A DNA stretch of 64,000 nucleotides, taken from positions 491,672 through 555,671 of the forward strand of contig NC_016146.1 of assembly GCF_000233435.1 (NCBI RefSeq), given 5' to 3'. This DNA comes from Blattabacterium sp. (Mastotermes darwiniensis) str. MADAR (GTDB lineage Bacteria; Bacteroidota; Bacteroidia; Flavobacteriales; Blattabacteriaceae). The notes under the pieces are model-generated. The model was not told the DNA's origin. It ran no database searches and saw only the letters and a program-made list of their open reading frames with translations. The position numbers and the translations under genes are program-made. Of the stretch, positions 9,658-18,291 are shown piece by piece. The stretch's first letter is position 1, and each line of letters begins with the position of its first letter.

Positions 9658-10388
9658 ATGAACAAATATCCTATTTTATCAGAAGAAAAATTAATAAAAA
9701 TGTTTGATAATATTTCTTACAATTATGATTTTATTAATCATGTTTTGTCTTTCGGAATAGATATTTTATGGAGAAGAAAAGTGATAGATTTATTAACCAA
9801 TATTGGTAAAAAAAAAATCAAAAAATATTAGATTTGGCTACTGGAACTGGAGATCTAGCTTTATTGATAGCTAAAAAATTTCATGATACCAATGTTATTG
9901 GTTTAGATCCTTCTGAAAAAATGCTAACAATAGCCAGAAATAAAATAAAGAATAATCTTTTAGAAAAAAGAGTAAAATTTATTCAAGGATATTCACAAAA
10001 TATTCCTTTCAATAAGGATACTTTTGATGTAGTAACTATTGCCTTTGGAATAAGGAATTTTCAATATTTTCATCTCTCTCTTAAGGAAATATATAGAATT
10101 CTTAAACCTTTAGGAATTTTAGAAATTTTAGAATTTTCTAAACCTTCGAATACTTATATAAAAAAAATTATTGATTTATACTATCGTTTTATGGCTCAAA
10201 TAGGAAGTTTTTTATCTAGAAACCGTTTTGCCTATAAATATTTACAGGAATCCATTCAATCTTATTCCTATTGTGGAAATAAAATGAAAAGAATTTTAAG
10301 ACATCATAAATTTAAAACTATTTATACCAAAACATTAACATTTGGAATTGTTTCTATTTATTTATCAAAAAAAAATGAATTTGATTAA
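9658..10388 (+). CDS. ubiE: Demethylmenaquinone methyltransferase, split by a poly-A frameshift
   Basis: SAM-dependent methyltransferase for the last step of menaquinone synthesis (UbiE/MenG family). From ATG 9658 the frame reads a normal N-terminus (MFDNISYNYDFINHVLSFG) for 58 codons and then hits TAG at 9832. The rest, with the SAM motif LDLATGTGDLA and AFGIRNFQ, continues intact in another frame to 10388. The switch lies in a run of ten A at 9808-9817: one extra A would give ...GKKKNQKILDLATGTGD and a 243-residue protein of normal family length. No other defect is visible, so either transcriptional slippage makes some functional enzyme or the gene is a very young pseudogene. menD in the window serves the same pathway. 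Confidence 0.88.
9808..9817 (+). repeat. Ten-A run at the ubiE frame break
   Basis: Ten consecutive A bases after GGT in ubiE. The gene frame upstream leads to TAG 15 bases downstream; adding one A restores the conserved frame. This is the sort of tract where RNA polymerase is known to slip in A+T-rich endosymbionts. Confidence 0.9.
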
Positions 10389-10402
10389 AATTTTTCATTT
10401 CC

Positions 10403-11908
10403 ATGAAGTATTTGTCTGGATATTTAACCTCTTTTTTTATAAAAAAAAGAATAAAAAAAATAGAATACATCATACAAAATCCAATAGACATACAACATCA
10501 ACTAATACATAAAATGATTGTTTATGCAAGAGATACAGAATTTGGAAAAAAGTATGGATTTAAAGACATAAAAAAATATAAGCAATTTTCTGAAAGAATT
10601 CCTATATGTAATTATATGGATTTAAAACCTCTCATTGGAAGAATTCGTAGAGGAGAAAAGAATGTTTTATGGCCTGGAAAAGTAAAATGGTTTGCTAAAT
10701 CCTCTGGAACTACGAATACAAGAAGTAAATATATTCCTGTAACCTTATTTTCCATGCATGATTGTCATTATAAAGCAGGAAAAGATATGCTATCTATATA
10801 TATTCATAATCATCCAAAAACAAAAATATTTTTTGGAAAAGCTCTCCGTTTAGGAGGAAGTCACAAGTTATGCAGGAATTATAACACTTTTTATGGAGAT
10901 TTATCTTCCATTTTAATAAAAAATCTTCCGTTTTGGGCAGAATATATTAGTATTCCTAGAAAAAAAATAGCTTTAATGAGTGAATGGGAGAAAAAATTAG
11001 AAACTATCGTTAAAGAAACCGGACACAAAGATGTTCGTATTCTATTAGGAGTATGTTCTTGGCTTTTAATATTTTTAAATCGATTATTGAGCGAGTTTCA
11101 TAAAAGAAAAATCAACGAAATATGGCCTAATTTAGAAGTTATATTTCATGGAGGAGTAAGCTTTAAACCTTATATCAAACAATATAATGAATTATTCAAT
11201 CAACATATAAATTATTATAATGTCTACAGTGCTTCCGAAGGATTTTTTGCAGTGCAAGATCAAAGAAATGTTGAAGATCTTTTACTGTTATTGGATCATG
11301 GAATTTTTTACGAATTTATTCCTATGGAATTATTCCATAATTCATATAAAAAAGTTATTCCTATTGAAGAGGTAGAATTAAATAAAAACTATGCTTTAGT
11401 CGTTTCTACAAATGCTGGATTATGGAGATACATAGTTGGAGACACTATTAGATTTACCAGCTTATCTCCATATAGAATATCTATTTCCGGAAGAACAAAT
11501 CATTATATCAATTCTTTTGGAGAAGAATTAATCATGGAAAATGCAGAAATAGCTTTGAACAGAACTTGTATGAAAACAAATTCTATCATTCGTGAATATA
11601 CGGCAGGACCTATCTACATAAAAAAAAAAAATTCTGGAGCTCATGAGTGGATTATAGAATTTAAAAAAAATCCAAAAAATTTATCTCATTTTCGGGATAC
11701 TTTAGATAATGAATTAAAATCTTTGAATTCGGATTATGAAATAAAACGATATAAAAATATAGTTTTACGTCCTCCTGTAATCCATGTAGCCAGAAAGGAT
11801 TTGTTTTACGATTGGTTAAAAATGCATAGAAAATTAGGAGGTCAAAATAAAGTTCCTCGTTTATCCAATGATAGAAAATATATAGATTCTTTGCTTAAAA
11901 TAAAATAA
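10403..11908 (+). CDS. GH3 auxin-responsive promoter family protein
   Basis: Member of the GH3 branch of the adenylate-forming (ANL) superfamily, which in plants joins amino acids to acyl acids through an acyl-adenylate. In Bacteroidetes the substrate is unknown. The 501-residue protein shows a nucleotide-binding motif KSSGTTNTRSKYIPVT near residue 100, the YSASEGFFAVQ motif in the middle and the RYIVGDTIRF motif near 350, so the catalytic core looks complete. It lies 14 bases after ubiE and 8 before rpsO on the same strand. The family is clear, but the biological function in this organism cannot be told from sequence. Confidence 0.88.
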   Translation: MKYLSGYLTSFFIKKRIKKIEYIIQNPIDIQHQLIHKMIVYARDTEFGKKYGFKDIKKYKQFSERIPICNYMDLKPLIGRIRRGEKNVLWPGKVKWFAKSSGTTNTRSKYIPVTLFSMHDCHYKAGKDMLSIYIHNHPKTKIFFGKALRLGGSHKLCRNYNTFYGDLSSILIKNLPFWAEYISIPRKKIALMSEWEKKLETIVKETGHKDVRILLGVCSWLLIFLNRLLSEFHKRKINEIWPNLEVIFHGGVSFKPYIKQYNELFNQHINYYNVYSASEGFFAVQDQRNVEDLLLLLDHGIFYEFIPMELFHNSYKKVIPIEEVELNKNYALVVSTNAGLWRYIVGDTIRFTSLSPYRISISGRTNHYINSFGEELIMENAEIALNRTCMKTNSIIREYTAGPIYIKKKNSGAHEWIIEFKKNPKNLSHFRDTLDNELKSLNSDYEIKRYKNIVLRPPVIHVARKDLFYDWLKMHRKLGGQNKVPRLSNDRKYIDSLLKIK

Positions 11909-11916
11909 ATAATATT

Positions 11917-12186
11917 ATGTATTTGACTGCAGAAAAAAAAAAAGAAATATTCCAAACGTATGGTGGCTCCATTTTGGATACAGGATCTTCAAAATCTCAA
12001 ATAGCTTTATTTACCTATAGAATAAATCATTTAAGCCAACATCTAAAAAATAATAGAAAAGATTTTAATACAGAAAGATCACTGGTAAAATTGGTGGAAA
12101 AGAGAAAAAAACTTCTTAAATATATAGAAAAAAAAGATACAAACAGTTATAAAAAGTTTATAAAAATGCTAGGGTTAAGAAAATAA
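11917..12186 (+). CDS. rpsO: Ribosomal protein S15
   Basis: Primary 16S rRNA-binding protein of the small subunit. The 89 residues match the normal length, with the conserved GSSKSQIALFTYRINHLSQHL segment split around residues 25-45 and the C-terminal RKKLLKYIEKKDTNSYKK and LGLRK. It sits just before pnp, the classic rpsO-pnp pair, with 48 bases between them. I saw no strong hairpin in that gap, unlike the processed leader known in E. coli. Confidence 0.98.
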   Translation: MYLTAEKKKEIFQTYGGSILDTGSSKSQIALFTYRINHLSQHLKNNRKDFNTERSLVKLVEKRKKLLKYIEKKDTNSYKKFIKMLGLRK

Positions 12187-12234
12187 ATCTATCACATAAA
12201 TAATTTCTTTTCCAATAAAAAAAATACAACTAAT

Positions 12235-14379
12235 ATGTCAGATACAGTAAAGGAAATTATATCTTTAGAAGATGGACGTACTATTGTTATAGAAACAGGA
12301 CAATTAGCTAAACAAGCAGATGGATCTGCTATAGTACGTGTAGAAAATACAACATTATTAGCTACTGTAGTAGTATCCAAAGAAATAAAGAGTGGAATTA
12401 ACTTTTTACCATTAACAGTAGATTATAGAGAAAAATATTCCGCTGGAGGTAAAATACCTGGAGGATTCATAAAAAGAGAAGGAAGACCTTCTGATGAAGA
12501 AATTTTGACAATGAGATTAGTGGATCGTGTTTTAAGACCTACTTTTTCAGAATATTTTCGAAAAGAAATACAAATCATGATTTCCCTTTTATCTTATGAT
12601 CAAACAGTTTTACCAGATGGATTAGCTGGTTTGGCTGCCTCTACAGCTTTATCTGTAGCGGGAATTCCATTTAATGGACCAATATCAGAAATCCGTATTG
12701 TACGGGTAAATGGAAGATTCATCATAAATCCCAGTTTAGATCAATTGGAACAATCGGATATAGATTTAATAGTAGGAGCTTCTATAAATTCTATTCTTAT
12801 GATAGAAGGAGAAATGAAAGAAATCACAGAAAGTGAGTTTATTAATGCTATTGCCATAGCTCATAAAGCTATAAAACCTCAAATAAAAGCACAAATACAA
12901 TTGGTAAAGAAACTTCCAAATCGATTGTCTTTTTTTGAAAATAACAATATAATAGCCGATTCTTCTTTGGAACAAGAGAATATGAAAAAAAAACTTTTCT
13001 CTTTTTCTTATGAAAAGACTTATAAAGTCTATAAAAATTTTTTGGACAAAACCACTAGATCCATTCAGGAAAATACAATATTAAATAATTTTAAACAAAA
13101 ATTATCCATAGAGGAAAGAGAAAAGAATGAAATTCTTATAAATCAATGTTATGAAGAAATAAAAAAAAAAATAACAAGACATATGATTTTAGAAGAAGGA
13201 ATTAGACTGGATGGAAGAAATAATAAACAAATACGTACCATATATAGTATAGTGGATTATCTTCCTGGAGTTCATGGTTCTGCTTTATTCTCTAGAGGAG
13301 AAACTCAATCGTTAACTACAGTGACCTTAGGATCATCTTTGGATGCTAATAGAATAGACAATGTTATAATGGAAAACCAAGAAAAATTTTATCTACATTA
13401 TAATTTTCCTCCTTTTTCAACAGGAGAAATACGTCCAATTAGAGGAGTATCTCGACGAGAAATAGGTCATGGAAATTTAGCACAACGTGCATTAAAAAAT
13501 GTTATTCCTGAGACTCCATATACAATTCGTGTAGTTTCGGATATTCTAGAATCTAATGGTTCTTCTTCTATGGCTACAGTTTGTGCAGCAAGTTTAGCAT
13601 TAATGGATGCAGGAATTGCTCTTGAAAAACCTGTTTCCGGTATTTCTATGGGGTTATTCATCAATAAAAAAAAAACAGTTATTCTTTCTGATATTATGGG
13701 ATGTGAAGATAGTTTTGGAGAACTTGATTTTAAAATAACAGGGACGAAATATGGAATTACAGCTTGTCAAATGGACGTTAAAACAATACGAGAATTTTCC
13801 TATGATCTTTTCAAGAAAATTTTAATGCAAGCTTTAGAAGGTCGTATGTTTATTTTAAAAAAAATGCTAGAAACTCTGCCTATATATAGAAAAAAATTGA
13901 AACCTAATGCTCCTAAAATATACACTTTGAATATTCCAAAAAATTTTATAGGTTCTGTCATTGGTCCTGGAGGAAAAGTCATTCAAGAAATACAATCTTG
14001 TACCAAAACAAGTATACTAATTGAGGAAAAAGGGAATATGGGTTATATTGAAATTATAGGAAAGGATTATAAAAAAATGGATGAGGCAATTAATAGAATT
14101 AAAGAAATAACTTTTGTCCCTGAACTTGGAAAAGTTTATAAAGCTAAAGTTAAATCTATAAAAGATTTTGGTGCTTTTGTTGAAATATCTAAAGGAGTGG
14201 AAGGTTTGTTGCATATTTCTGAAATAGGATGGAAAAGATTAAACAATATAGAAGAGGAATTCCATATTGGAGATATCATTGATGTAAAATTTATGGGAAT
14301 AGATGATAGAAATAAAAAAATGAAACTTTCTAGAAAAGTACTTTTACCTCGTCCTAAAAAAAAAATGATCAATAAATAA
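12235..14379 (+). CDS. pnp: Polynucleotide phosphorylase
   Basis: 3'-to-5' exoribonuclease that uses phosphate to degrade RNA and can add tails. The 714 residues carry, in order, a first RNase PH domain (with VDYREKYSAGGKIPGGF near 60), a linker helical domain, the second RNase PH domain (FPPFSTGEIRPIRGVSRRE and SGISMGLF), a KH domain near 560-620 (IGSVIGPGGKVIQEI) and an S1 domain from about 630 (GKVYKAKVKSIKDFGAFVE). All domains are complete. It lies between rpsO and rpoD on the same strand, only 12 bases before rpoD. Confidence 0.98.
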   Translation: MSDTVKEIISLEDGRTIVIETGQLAKQADGSAIVRVENTTLLATVVVSKEIKSGINFLPLTVDYREKYSAGGKIPGGFIKREGRPSDEEILTMRLVDRVLRPTFSEYFRKEIQIMISLLSYDQTVLPDGLAGLAASTALSVAGIPFNGPISEIRIVRVNGRFIINPSLDQLEQSDIDLIVGASINSILMIEGEMKEITESEFINAIAIAHKAIKPQIKAQIQLVKKLPNRLSFFENNNIIADSSLEQENMKKKLFSFSYEKTYKVYKNFLDKTTRSIQENTILNNFKQKLSIEEREKNEILINQCYEEIKKKITRHMILEEGIRLDGRNNKQIRTIYSIVDYLPGVHGSALFSRGETQSLTTVTLGSSLDANRIDNVIMENQEKFYLHYNFPPFSTGEIRPIRGVSRREIGHGNLAQRALKNVIPETPYTIRVVSDILESNGSSSMATVCAASLALMDAGIALEKPVSGISMGLFINKKKTVILSDIMGCEDSFGELDFKITGTKYGITACQMDVKTIREFSYDLFKKILMQALEGRMFILKKMLETLPIYRKKLKPNAPKIYTLNIPKNFIGSVIGPGGKVIQEIQSCTKTSILIEEKGNMGYIEIIGKDYKKMDEAINRIKEITFVPELGKVYKAKVKSIKDFGAFVEISKGVEGLLHISEIGWKRLNNIEEEFHIGDIIDVKFMGIDDRNKKMKLSRKVLLPRPKKKMINK

Positions 14380-14391
14380 AATAAAACAAAC

Positions 14392-15255
14392 ATGAGACAA
14401 CTTAAAATAACCAAACAAGTTACAAATCGTGAATCTGAGTCTTTGGACAAATATCTTCATGAAATAGGTAAAATTCCATTATTAACTCCAGAAGAAGAAG
14501 TAGAATATGCTAGAAAAGCAAGAGAAGGAGATAATACGGCTGTAGATAAACTTGTTAATGCTAATTTACGTTTTGTTGTTTCTGTTGCCAAACAATATCA
14601 AAATCAAGGATTGAGTTTATGTGATTTAATCAATGAAGGAAATCTAGGTTTGATAAAAGGAATACTTCGTTTCGATGAAACAAGAGGTTTTAAATGTATT
14701 TCTTATGTGGTATGGTGGATCCGACAAGCTATTTTGCAGGCTATAGCAGAACAATCTCGTTCTATTCGTCAGCCTACAAATAAATTGGCTTTATTGAACA
14801 AAATACTTAAAACTCTTGCCCAATTAGAACAAGAACTTCAAAGAACTCCTTCTTCAAGAGAAATAGCAGAACATTTAGATATGAATGAAAAAGACGTGGA
14901 GGAGTCTATAAAGAATTCAGGAAAACATGTTTCTATGGATGCTCCTTTAATAGAAGGAGAGGATTCTAATCTCTACGATTTAGTAAGATCTGAAGAATCT
15001 CCTCGTCCAGATGAACACTTAGAAAAGGAATCTCTTCGTAAAGATATCAAAAGAATTTTGGGAACTTTGAGTGAAAGAGAACGTCGTGTTATTATTTTAC
15101 ATTTTGGATTAAATGGGTCACCACCAATGACCTTGGAAGAAGTAGGACAATCTTGCGATTTAACAAGAGAACGAGTAAGACAAATCGAAAGCATAGCCTT
15201 AAAACGATTGAAACATTCTTCTAGAAGTAAAATACTTAAACCTTATTTAGGATAA
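14392..15255 (+). CDS. rpoD: Primary RNA polymerase sigma factor (short Bacteroidetes sigma-70)
   Basis: Housekeeping sigma factor. At 287 residues it is the short form typical of Bacteroidetes, without the long region 1.1 and non-conserved region of E. coli RpoD. Region 1.2 is ESLDKYLHEIGKIPLLTPEEE, region 2 contains NLRFVVSVAKQYQNQGLSL and RFDETRGFKCISYVVWWIRQ, region 3 follows, and region 4.2 ends LEEVGQSCDLTRERVRQIE. With Cys and Val in FKCISYVVWW, where FSTYA or FISYA is usual, the -10 recognition helix differs slightly. This sigma factor reads TTTG/TAnnTTTG promoters in Bacteroidetes, and such boxes occur in this window. Confidence 0.96.
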   Translation: MRQLKITKQVTNRESESLDKYLHEIGKIPLLTPEEEVEYARKAREGDNTAVDKLVNANLRFVVSVAKQYQNQGLSLCDLINEGNLGLIKGILRFDETRGFKCISYVVWWIRQAILQAIAEQSRSIRQPTNKLALLNKILKTLAQLEQELQRTPSSREIAEHLDMNEKDVEESIKNSGKHVSMDAPLIEGEDSNLYDLVRSEESPRPDEHLEKESLRKDIKRILGTLSERERRVIILHFGLNGSPPMTLEEVGQSCDLTRERVRQIESIALKRLKHSSRSKILKPYLG

Positions 15256-15262
15256 AAACAGA

Positions 15263-15336
15263 AGACCTCGAAGGGATTCGAACCCATAACCTTCTGATCC
15301 GTAGTCAGATGCTCTATCCAATTAAGCTACGAGGCC
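15263..15336 (-). tRNA. tRNA-Arg (anticodon ACG)
   Basis: Seventy-four bases fold as a cloverleaf: acceptor stem GGCCTCG with CGAGGTC, anticodon stem TCTGA/TCAGA enclosing loop CTACGGA (anticodon ACG), and T-loop GTTCGAATC. The ACG anticodon is normally edited to ICG by TadA. No CCA is encoded, so it must be added enzymatically. The base after the acceptor stem is U, which is uncommon for arginine tRNAs. It lies between rpoD and tpiA on the minus strand. Confidence 0.95.
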
Positions 15337-15346
15337 TAAAAAAACA

Positions 15347-16099
15347 TTAAGATTGAATAATTCTCATAAATTTTTCTATATTTAGTGAAGAATTTCCAAC
15401 AAGACCTCCATCTATATCTTTCTGATAAAAAAGAGACTTAGCATTAAGATCATTGATGCTTCCTCCATACAAAATAGATATCTTTCTGGAAATATTTTTT
15501 CCATATTTATCCATAAACAAAGAACGAATATATTGATGCATAACCTGAACTACTTCAGGTGTAGCTGTTTTTCCTGTTCCAATAGCCCATATTGGTTCAT
15601 ATGCTATAATGAAAGAACTTATATTTTCTAAAGAAAAATGAAAAATAGTTTCTTCCAATTGATACTTTACGGACAAAAAATGTTCTTTTTTTCTTCTTTC
15701 AACTTCTGTTTCTCCAACACAAAAAATAATAATAAATTTATATTTTAATGCAGTTTTAATTTTTTTAATTAAAATATCATTTGTTTCTGAAAAATGTTTC
15801 CTACGTTCGCTATGTCCTAATATTACTTTTTGAACTCCTATAGATTTTAACATAGAAGCAGATACTTCTCCTGTATAGGATCCATTTTCCATTTGATGGA
15901 TATTTTGTGCAGCAATACTTAAAGTACTCCCCTGTAAAATTTGATTTGAAATATGTAAAAAAGGAAAAGATGGTGCAATAATTATTTCTTTTTTGTGATT
16001 GATTTCAAAAATAATTTTTAATAAGTTTCTAAGAAAAGAAGTAGTTTCATAGAAATCCTGATTCATTTTCCAATTGGCAATTACAACTTTTTTTCTCAT
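15347..16099 (-). CDS. tpiA: Triosephosphate isomerase
   Basis: Interconverts dihydroxyacetone phosphate and glyceraldehyde 3-phosphate. The 250-residue protein has the full set of active-site residues: Asn9 and Lys11 in VIANWKMNQ, His96 in LGHSERR, Glu168 in AYEPIWAIGTG, and the phosphate-binding LYGGSIN and GGLVGNSSL segments. It begins at a clear ATG and lies 34 bases downstream of the DUF1599 gene on the same strand; the tRNA-Arg follows immediately. Confidence 0.98.
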   Translation of the reverse strand: MRKKVVIANWKMNQDFYETTSFLRNLLKIIFEINHKKEIIIAPSFPFLHISNQILQGSTLSIAAQNIHQMENGSYTGEVSASMLKSIGVQKVILGHSERRKHFSETNDILIKKIKTALKYKFIIIFCVGETEVERRKKEHFLSVKYQLEETIFHFSLENISSFIIAYEPIWAIGTGKTATPEVVQVMHQYIRSLFMDKYGKNISRKISILYGGSINDLNAKSLFYQKDIDGGLVGNSSLNIEKFMRIIQS

Positions 16100-16133
16100 T
16101 GTAAGGAAAATTTATTGTAATATAAAAAAAATT

Positions 16134-16640
16134 TCATTTATTTCTTTCCATATCGTCCTTTAGTAAAATTAAAGTCATATTTAACAGTTTTAAAAGAAAT
16201 TGTTCCAAACTAATTTCTTCTTTTTTTTGTTTCAAATATAAAATATACTCTAAAATTTTATTTATTGTAAGTTTTTCTCTTTTTACTATTTTTTTATTAC
16301 TATTAATTTTATTAAATTGTTGATTATAAAGATTTATGACCTTAGGATGAGAAATATTTTCTTCATTATTTATATTTAATTTGATCAATGTAATTACGAT
16401 ATAATTTATCACATCCATATATGTATCTATAATCTTTTCTTCTTCCACTTTTTGACTTCCTCTTTTTTGAATATTGTGTATACGAAATACTTTAATAAAA
16501 ATTTGATCTATCATAGAACATATTTTTACTACTCTCCACGAAAAATCATAATCTTTTAATTTTTCTTCAAATATTTTTTTACATCTCTTTATGATAAAAT
16601 CAATTGAAATATGATTCATATACTTTAATTTTATAAACAT
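16134..16640 (-). CDS. DUF1599 family protein
   Basis: Conserved Bacteroidetes protein of unknown biochemical role, usually found beside folP. The 168 residues include the family core KIFEEKLKDYDFSWRVV, then MIDQIFIKVFRIHNI, KRGSQKVEEE and TYMDVINYIVITLIKL. The DUF1599 domain has been linked to nucleotide-modification proteins, but I see no catalytic motif to confirm this. A second ATG at 16619 would shorten it by seven residues; either start is possible. It is divergent from folP with only 20 bases between, so the two share an upstream region. The C-terminal third is Lys/Ile-rich and probably drifting. Confidence 0.75.
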   Translation of the reverse strand: MFIKLKYMNHISIDFIIKRCKKIFEEKLKDYDFSWRVVKICSMIDQIFIKVFRIHNIQKRGSQKVEEEKIIDTYMDVINYIVITLIKLNINNEENISHPKVINLYNQQFNKINSNKKIVKREKLTINKILEYILYLKQKKEEISLEQFLLKLLNMTLILLKDDMERNK

Positions 16641-16660
16641 GAATTAAAAATAGTTCTTTA

Positions 16661-17491
16661 ATGACAATTAATTGTGCAGGTTCTTTATTATATTTTAAGG
16701 ACCCAAAAATTATGGGAATAGTTAATTTAACTCCGGATTCTTTTTATGATAGAGGAAAATTTAATGATGAATTGAATGTACTAAAACATGTGGAAAATTT
16801 ATTAAAGGAAGGTTCTGATTTTATAGATGTTGGAGGTTGTTCTACTCGTCCTGGATCGAAACAACCAACGGAAGAAGAAGAAATAAAACGTGTTACACAA
16901 CCTATTCGGTCTATAATGAAAACATTTCCAAATGCAAAAATATCCATAGATACTTTTCGCAGTGAAGTAGCAAGAATAGCCGTAGAAGAAGGAGCATTAA
17001 TGATCAATGATATATCTGGAGGTATGCTAGACAAAAAAATGTTTTCTTTATTGGCAAAACTTAAGATTCCATATATATTAAATCATATGAAAGGGACCCC
17101 TGAAAATATGCAAAAAAACCCTTATTATAATAATACAATTATAGAAATAAATCATTTTTTTTCTAAGAAAATTTTCTTATTAAAAAAATATGGAATTAAC
17201 GATATTATTTTAGATCCTGGATTTGGTTTTGGAAAAACAATCCAACAAAATTTCCAATTATTGAAACATTTATCTTTGCTAGGATTTGAGGATCATCTAA
17301 TTTTAGTAGGGATTTCTAGAAAATCTATGATTCAAAATTTACTTAATATTTCGGCTAAAGAATCGTTAAATGCTACTTCTATCATTCATACTTTAGCTCT
17401 TTTAAATGGAATAAAATTATTACGTGTACATGATGTAAAAGAAGCCGTAGAATGTGTGAGACTTATCCAATATTATAGAAAAATTTTATAA
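16661..17491 (+). CDS. folP: Dihydropteroate synthase
   Basis: Joins p-aminobenzoate to 6-hydroxymethyl-dihydropterin diphosphate, making dihydropteroate for folate. The 276 residues carry IMGIVNLTPDSFYDRG near the N-terminus, DVGGCSTRPGS near 65 (the pABA loop with Thr-Arg), ISIDTFR, MINDISGG, NHMKGTPENMQ, LDPGFGFGKT and the C-terminal RVHDVKEAVE, so every pterin and pABA contact is present. It starts a plus-strand run folP-cdaA-murF and is divergent from the DUF1599 gene. Folate output would support metE in the same window. Confidence 0.97.
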   Translation: MTINCAGSLLYFKDPKIMGIVNLTPDSFYDRGKFNDELNVLKHVENLLKEGSDFIDVGGCSTRPGSKQPTEEEEIKRVTQPIRSIMKTFPNAKISIDTFRSEVARIAVEEGALMINDISGGMLDKKMFSLLAKLKIPYILNHMKGTPENMQKNPYYNNTIIEINHFFSKKIFLLKKYGINDIILDPGFGFGKTIQQNFQLLKHLSLLGFEDHLILVGISRKSMIQNLLNISAKESLNATSIIHTLALLNGIKLLRVHDVKEAVECVRLIQYYRKIL

Positions 17492-17505
17492 ATTTTATTT
17501 CATCA

Positions 17506-18291
17506 TTGCCATTTTTTTTGAAAATTTATTTCATCGATATTTTAGATTTTTTCCTAGTATCCATTATTTTATTTCAGGTCTATAGACTCGTTTATAAAAC
17601 TCCTGCTTTAAATATTTTTTACGGTATTATTGCCACTTTTGTTTTTTGGAAAATAGTAGAATCATATGAAATGAAACTCCTTAGTATAGTTATCAGTGTT
17701 TTTTTTCAAGGAGGTTTTTTGGCTTTAATTATCGTATTTCAACCAGAAATTAGAAAATTTCTTCTCATAGTTGGGAGCAGAATTTTTTTTAGAAAATTTA
17801 TTTTTTCTATTTTTGGAAAGTTTGGAAAATCTTCTGAATTTTCTATAGCAACAAAAACTGTAGATAGTATTGTAAATTCCTGTGCTATTCTATCAGGAGA
17901 TAAAACTGGAGTTTTAATTGTTATTCAATTACATCAAGATATCAAAGAGTTTATCCAAAATGGAGATAAAATGGATGCTAAAGTGAATAGGCCCATTTTA
18001 GAAAGTATTTTTTACAAAAATAGTCCATTACATGATGGAGCTGTAGTTATTATCGGAAATAAAATAGTAAGAACAAGGGCCATTCTTCCCGTATCTTATA
18101 ACAAGGAAATTCCATCTCGTTTAGGTCTTCGTCATAGAGCTGCTATTGGATTATCCGAAAAAACAGATGCAATATGTCTCGTTATTTCTGAAGAAACTGG
18201 TTATATATCTTATATTAAGGATCAAAAAAGAACAGTGATTACCAACATTAACAATTTGAGAATGAAACTTGAAAAAGATCTTCTTGTTTAA
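17506..18291 (+). CDS. cdaA: Diadenylate cyclase CdaA, TTG start
   Basis: Makes the second messenger c-di-AMP from two ATP. The 261-residue protein has three N-terminal membrane helices (to about residue 82) and a DAC domain with the DGA motif at 177-179 (PLHDGAVVI) and the RHR motif at 209-211 (GLRHRAAIG). No ATG lies near the conserved N-terminus; a TTG at 17506 gives MPFFLKIYFIDILDF, which fits the flavobacterial form, so I chose it. It is 14 bases after folP and overlaps murF by one base (TAATG), a conserved neighbourhood. No GdpP or DhhP phosphodiesterase is visible here. Confidence 0.93.
   Translation: MPFFLKIYFIDILDFFLVSIILFQVYRLVYKTPALNIFYGIIATFVFWKIVESYEMKLLSIVISVFFQGGFLALIIVFQPEIRKFLLIVGSRIFFRKFIFSIFGKFGKSSEFSIATKTVDSIVNSCAILSGDKTGVLIVIQLHQDIKEFIQNGDKMDAKVNRPILESIFYKNSPLHDGAVVIIGNKIVRTRAILPVSYNKEIPSRLGLRHRAAIGLSEKTDAICLVISEETGYISYIKDQKRTVITNINNLRMKLEKDLLV

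Noticed and set aside
12192-13982. Minus-strand open frames inside pnp
   Set aside because: They lie wholly inside a well-conserved gene, show no family motif, and are explained by low stop frequency opposite coding sequence.
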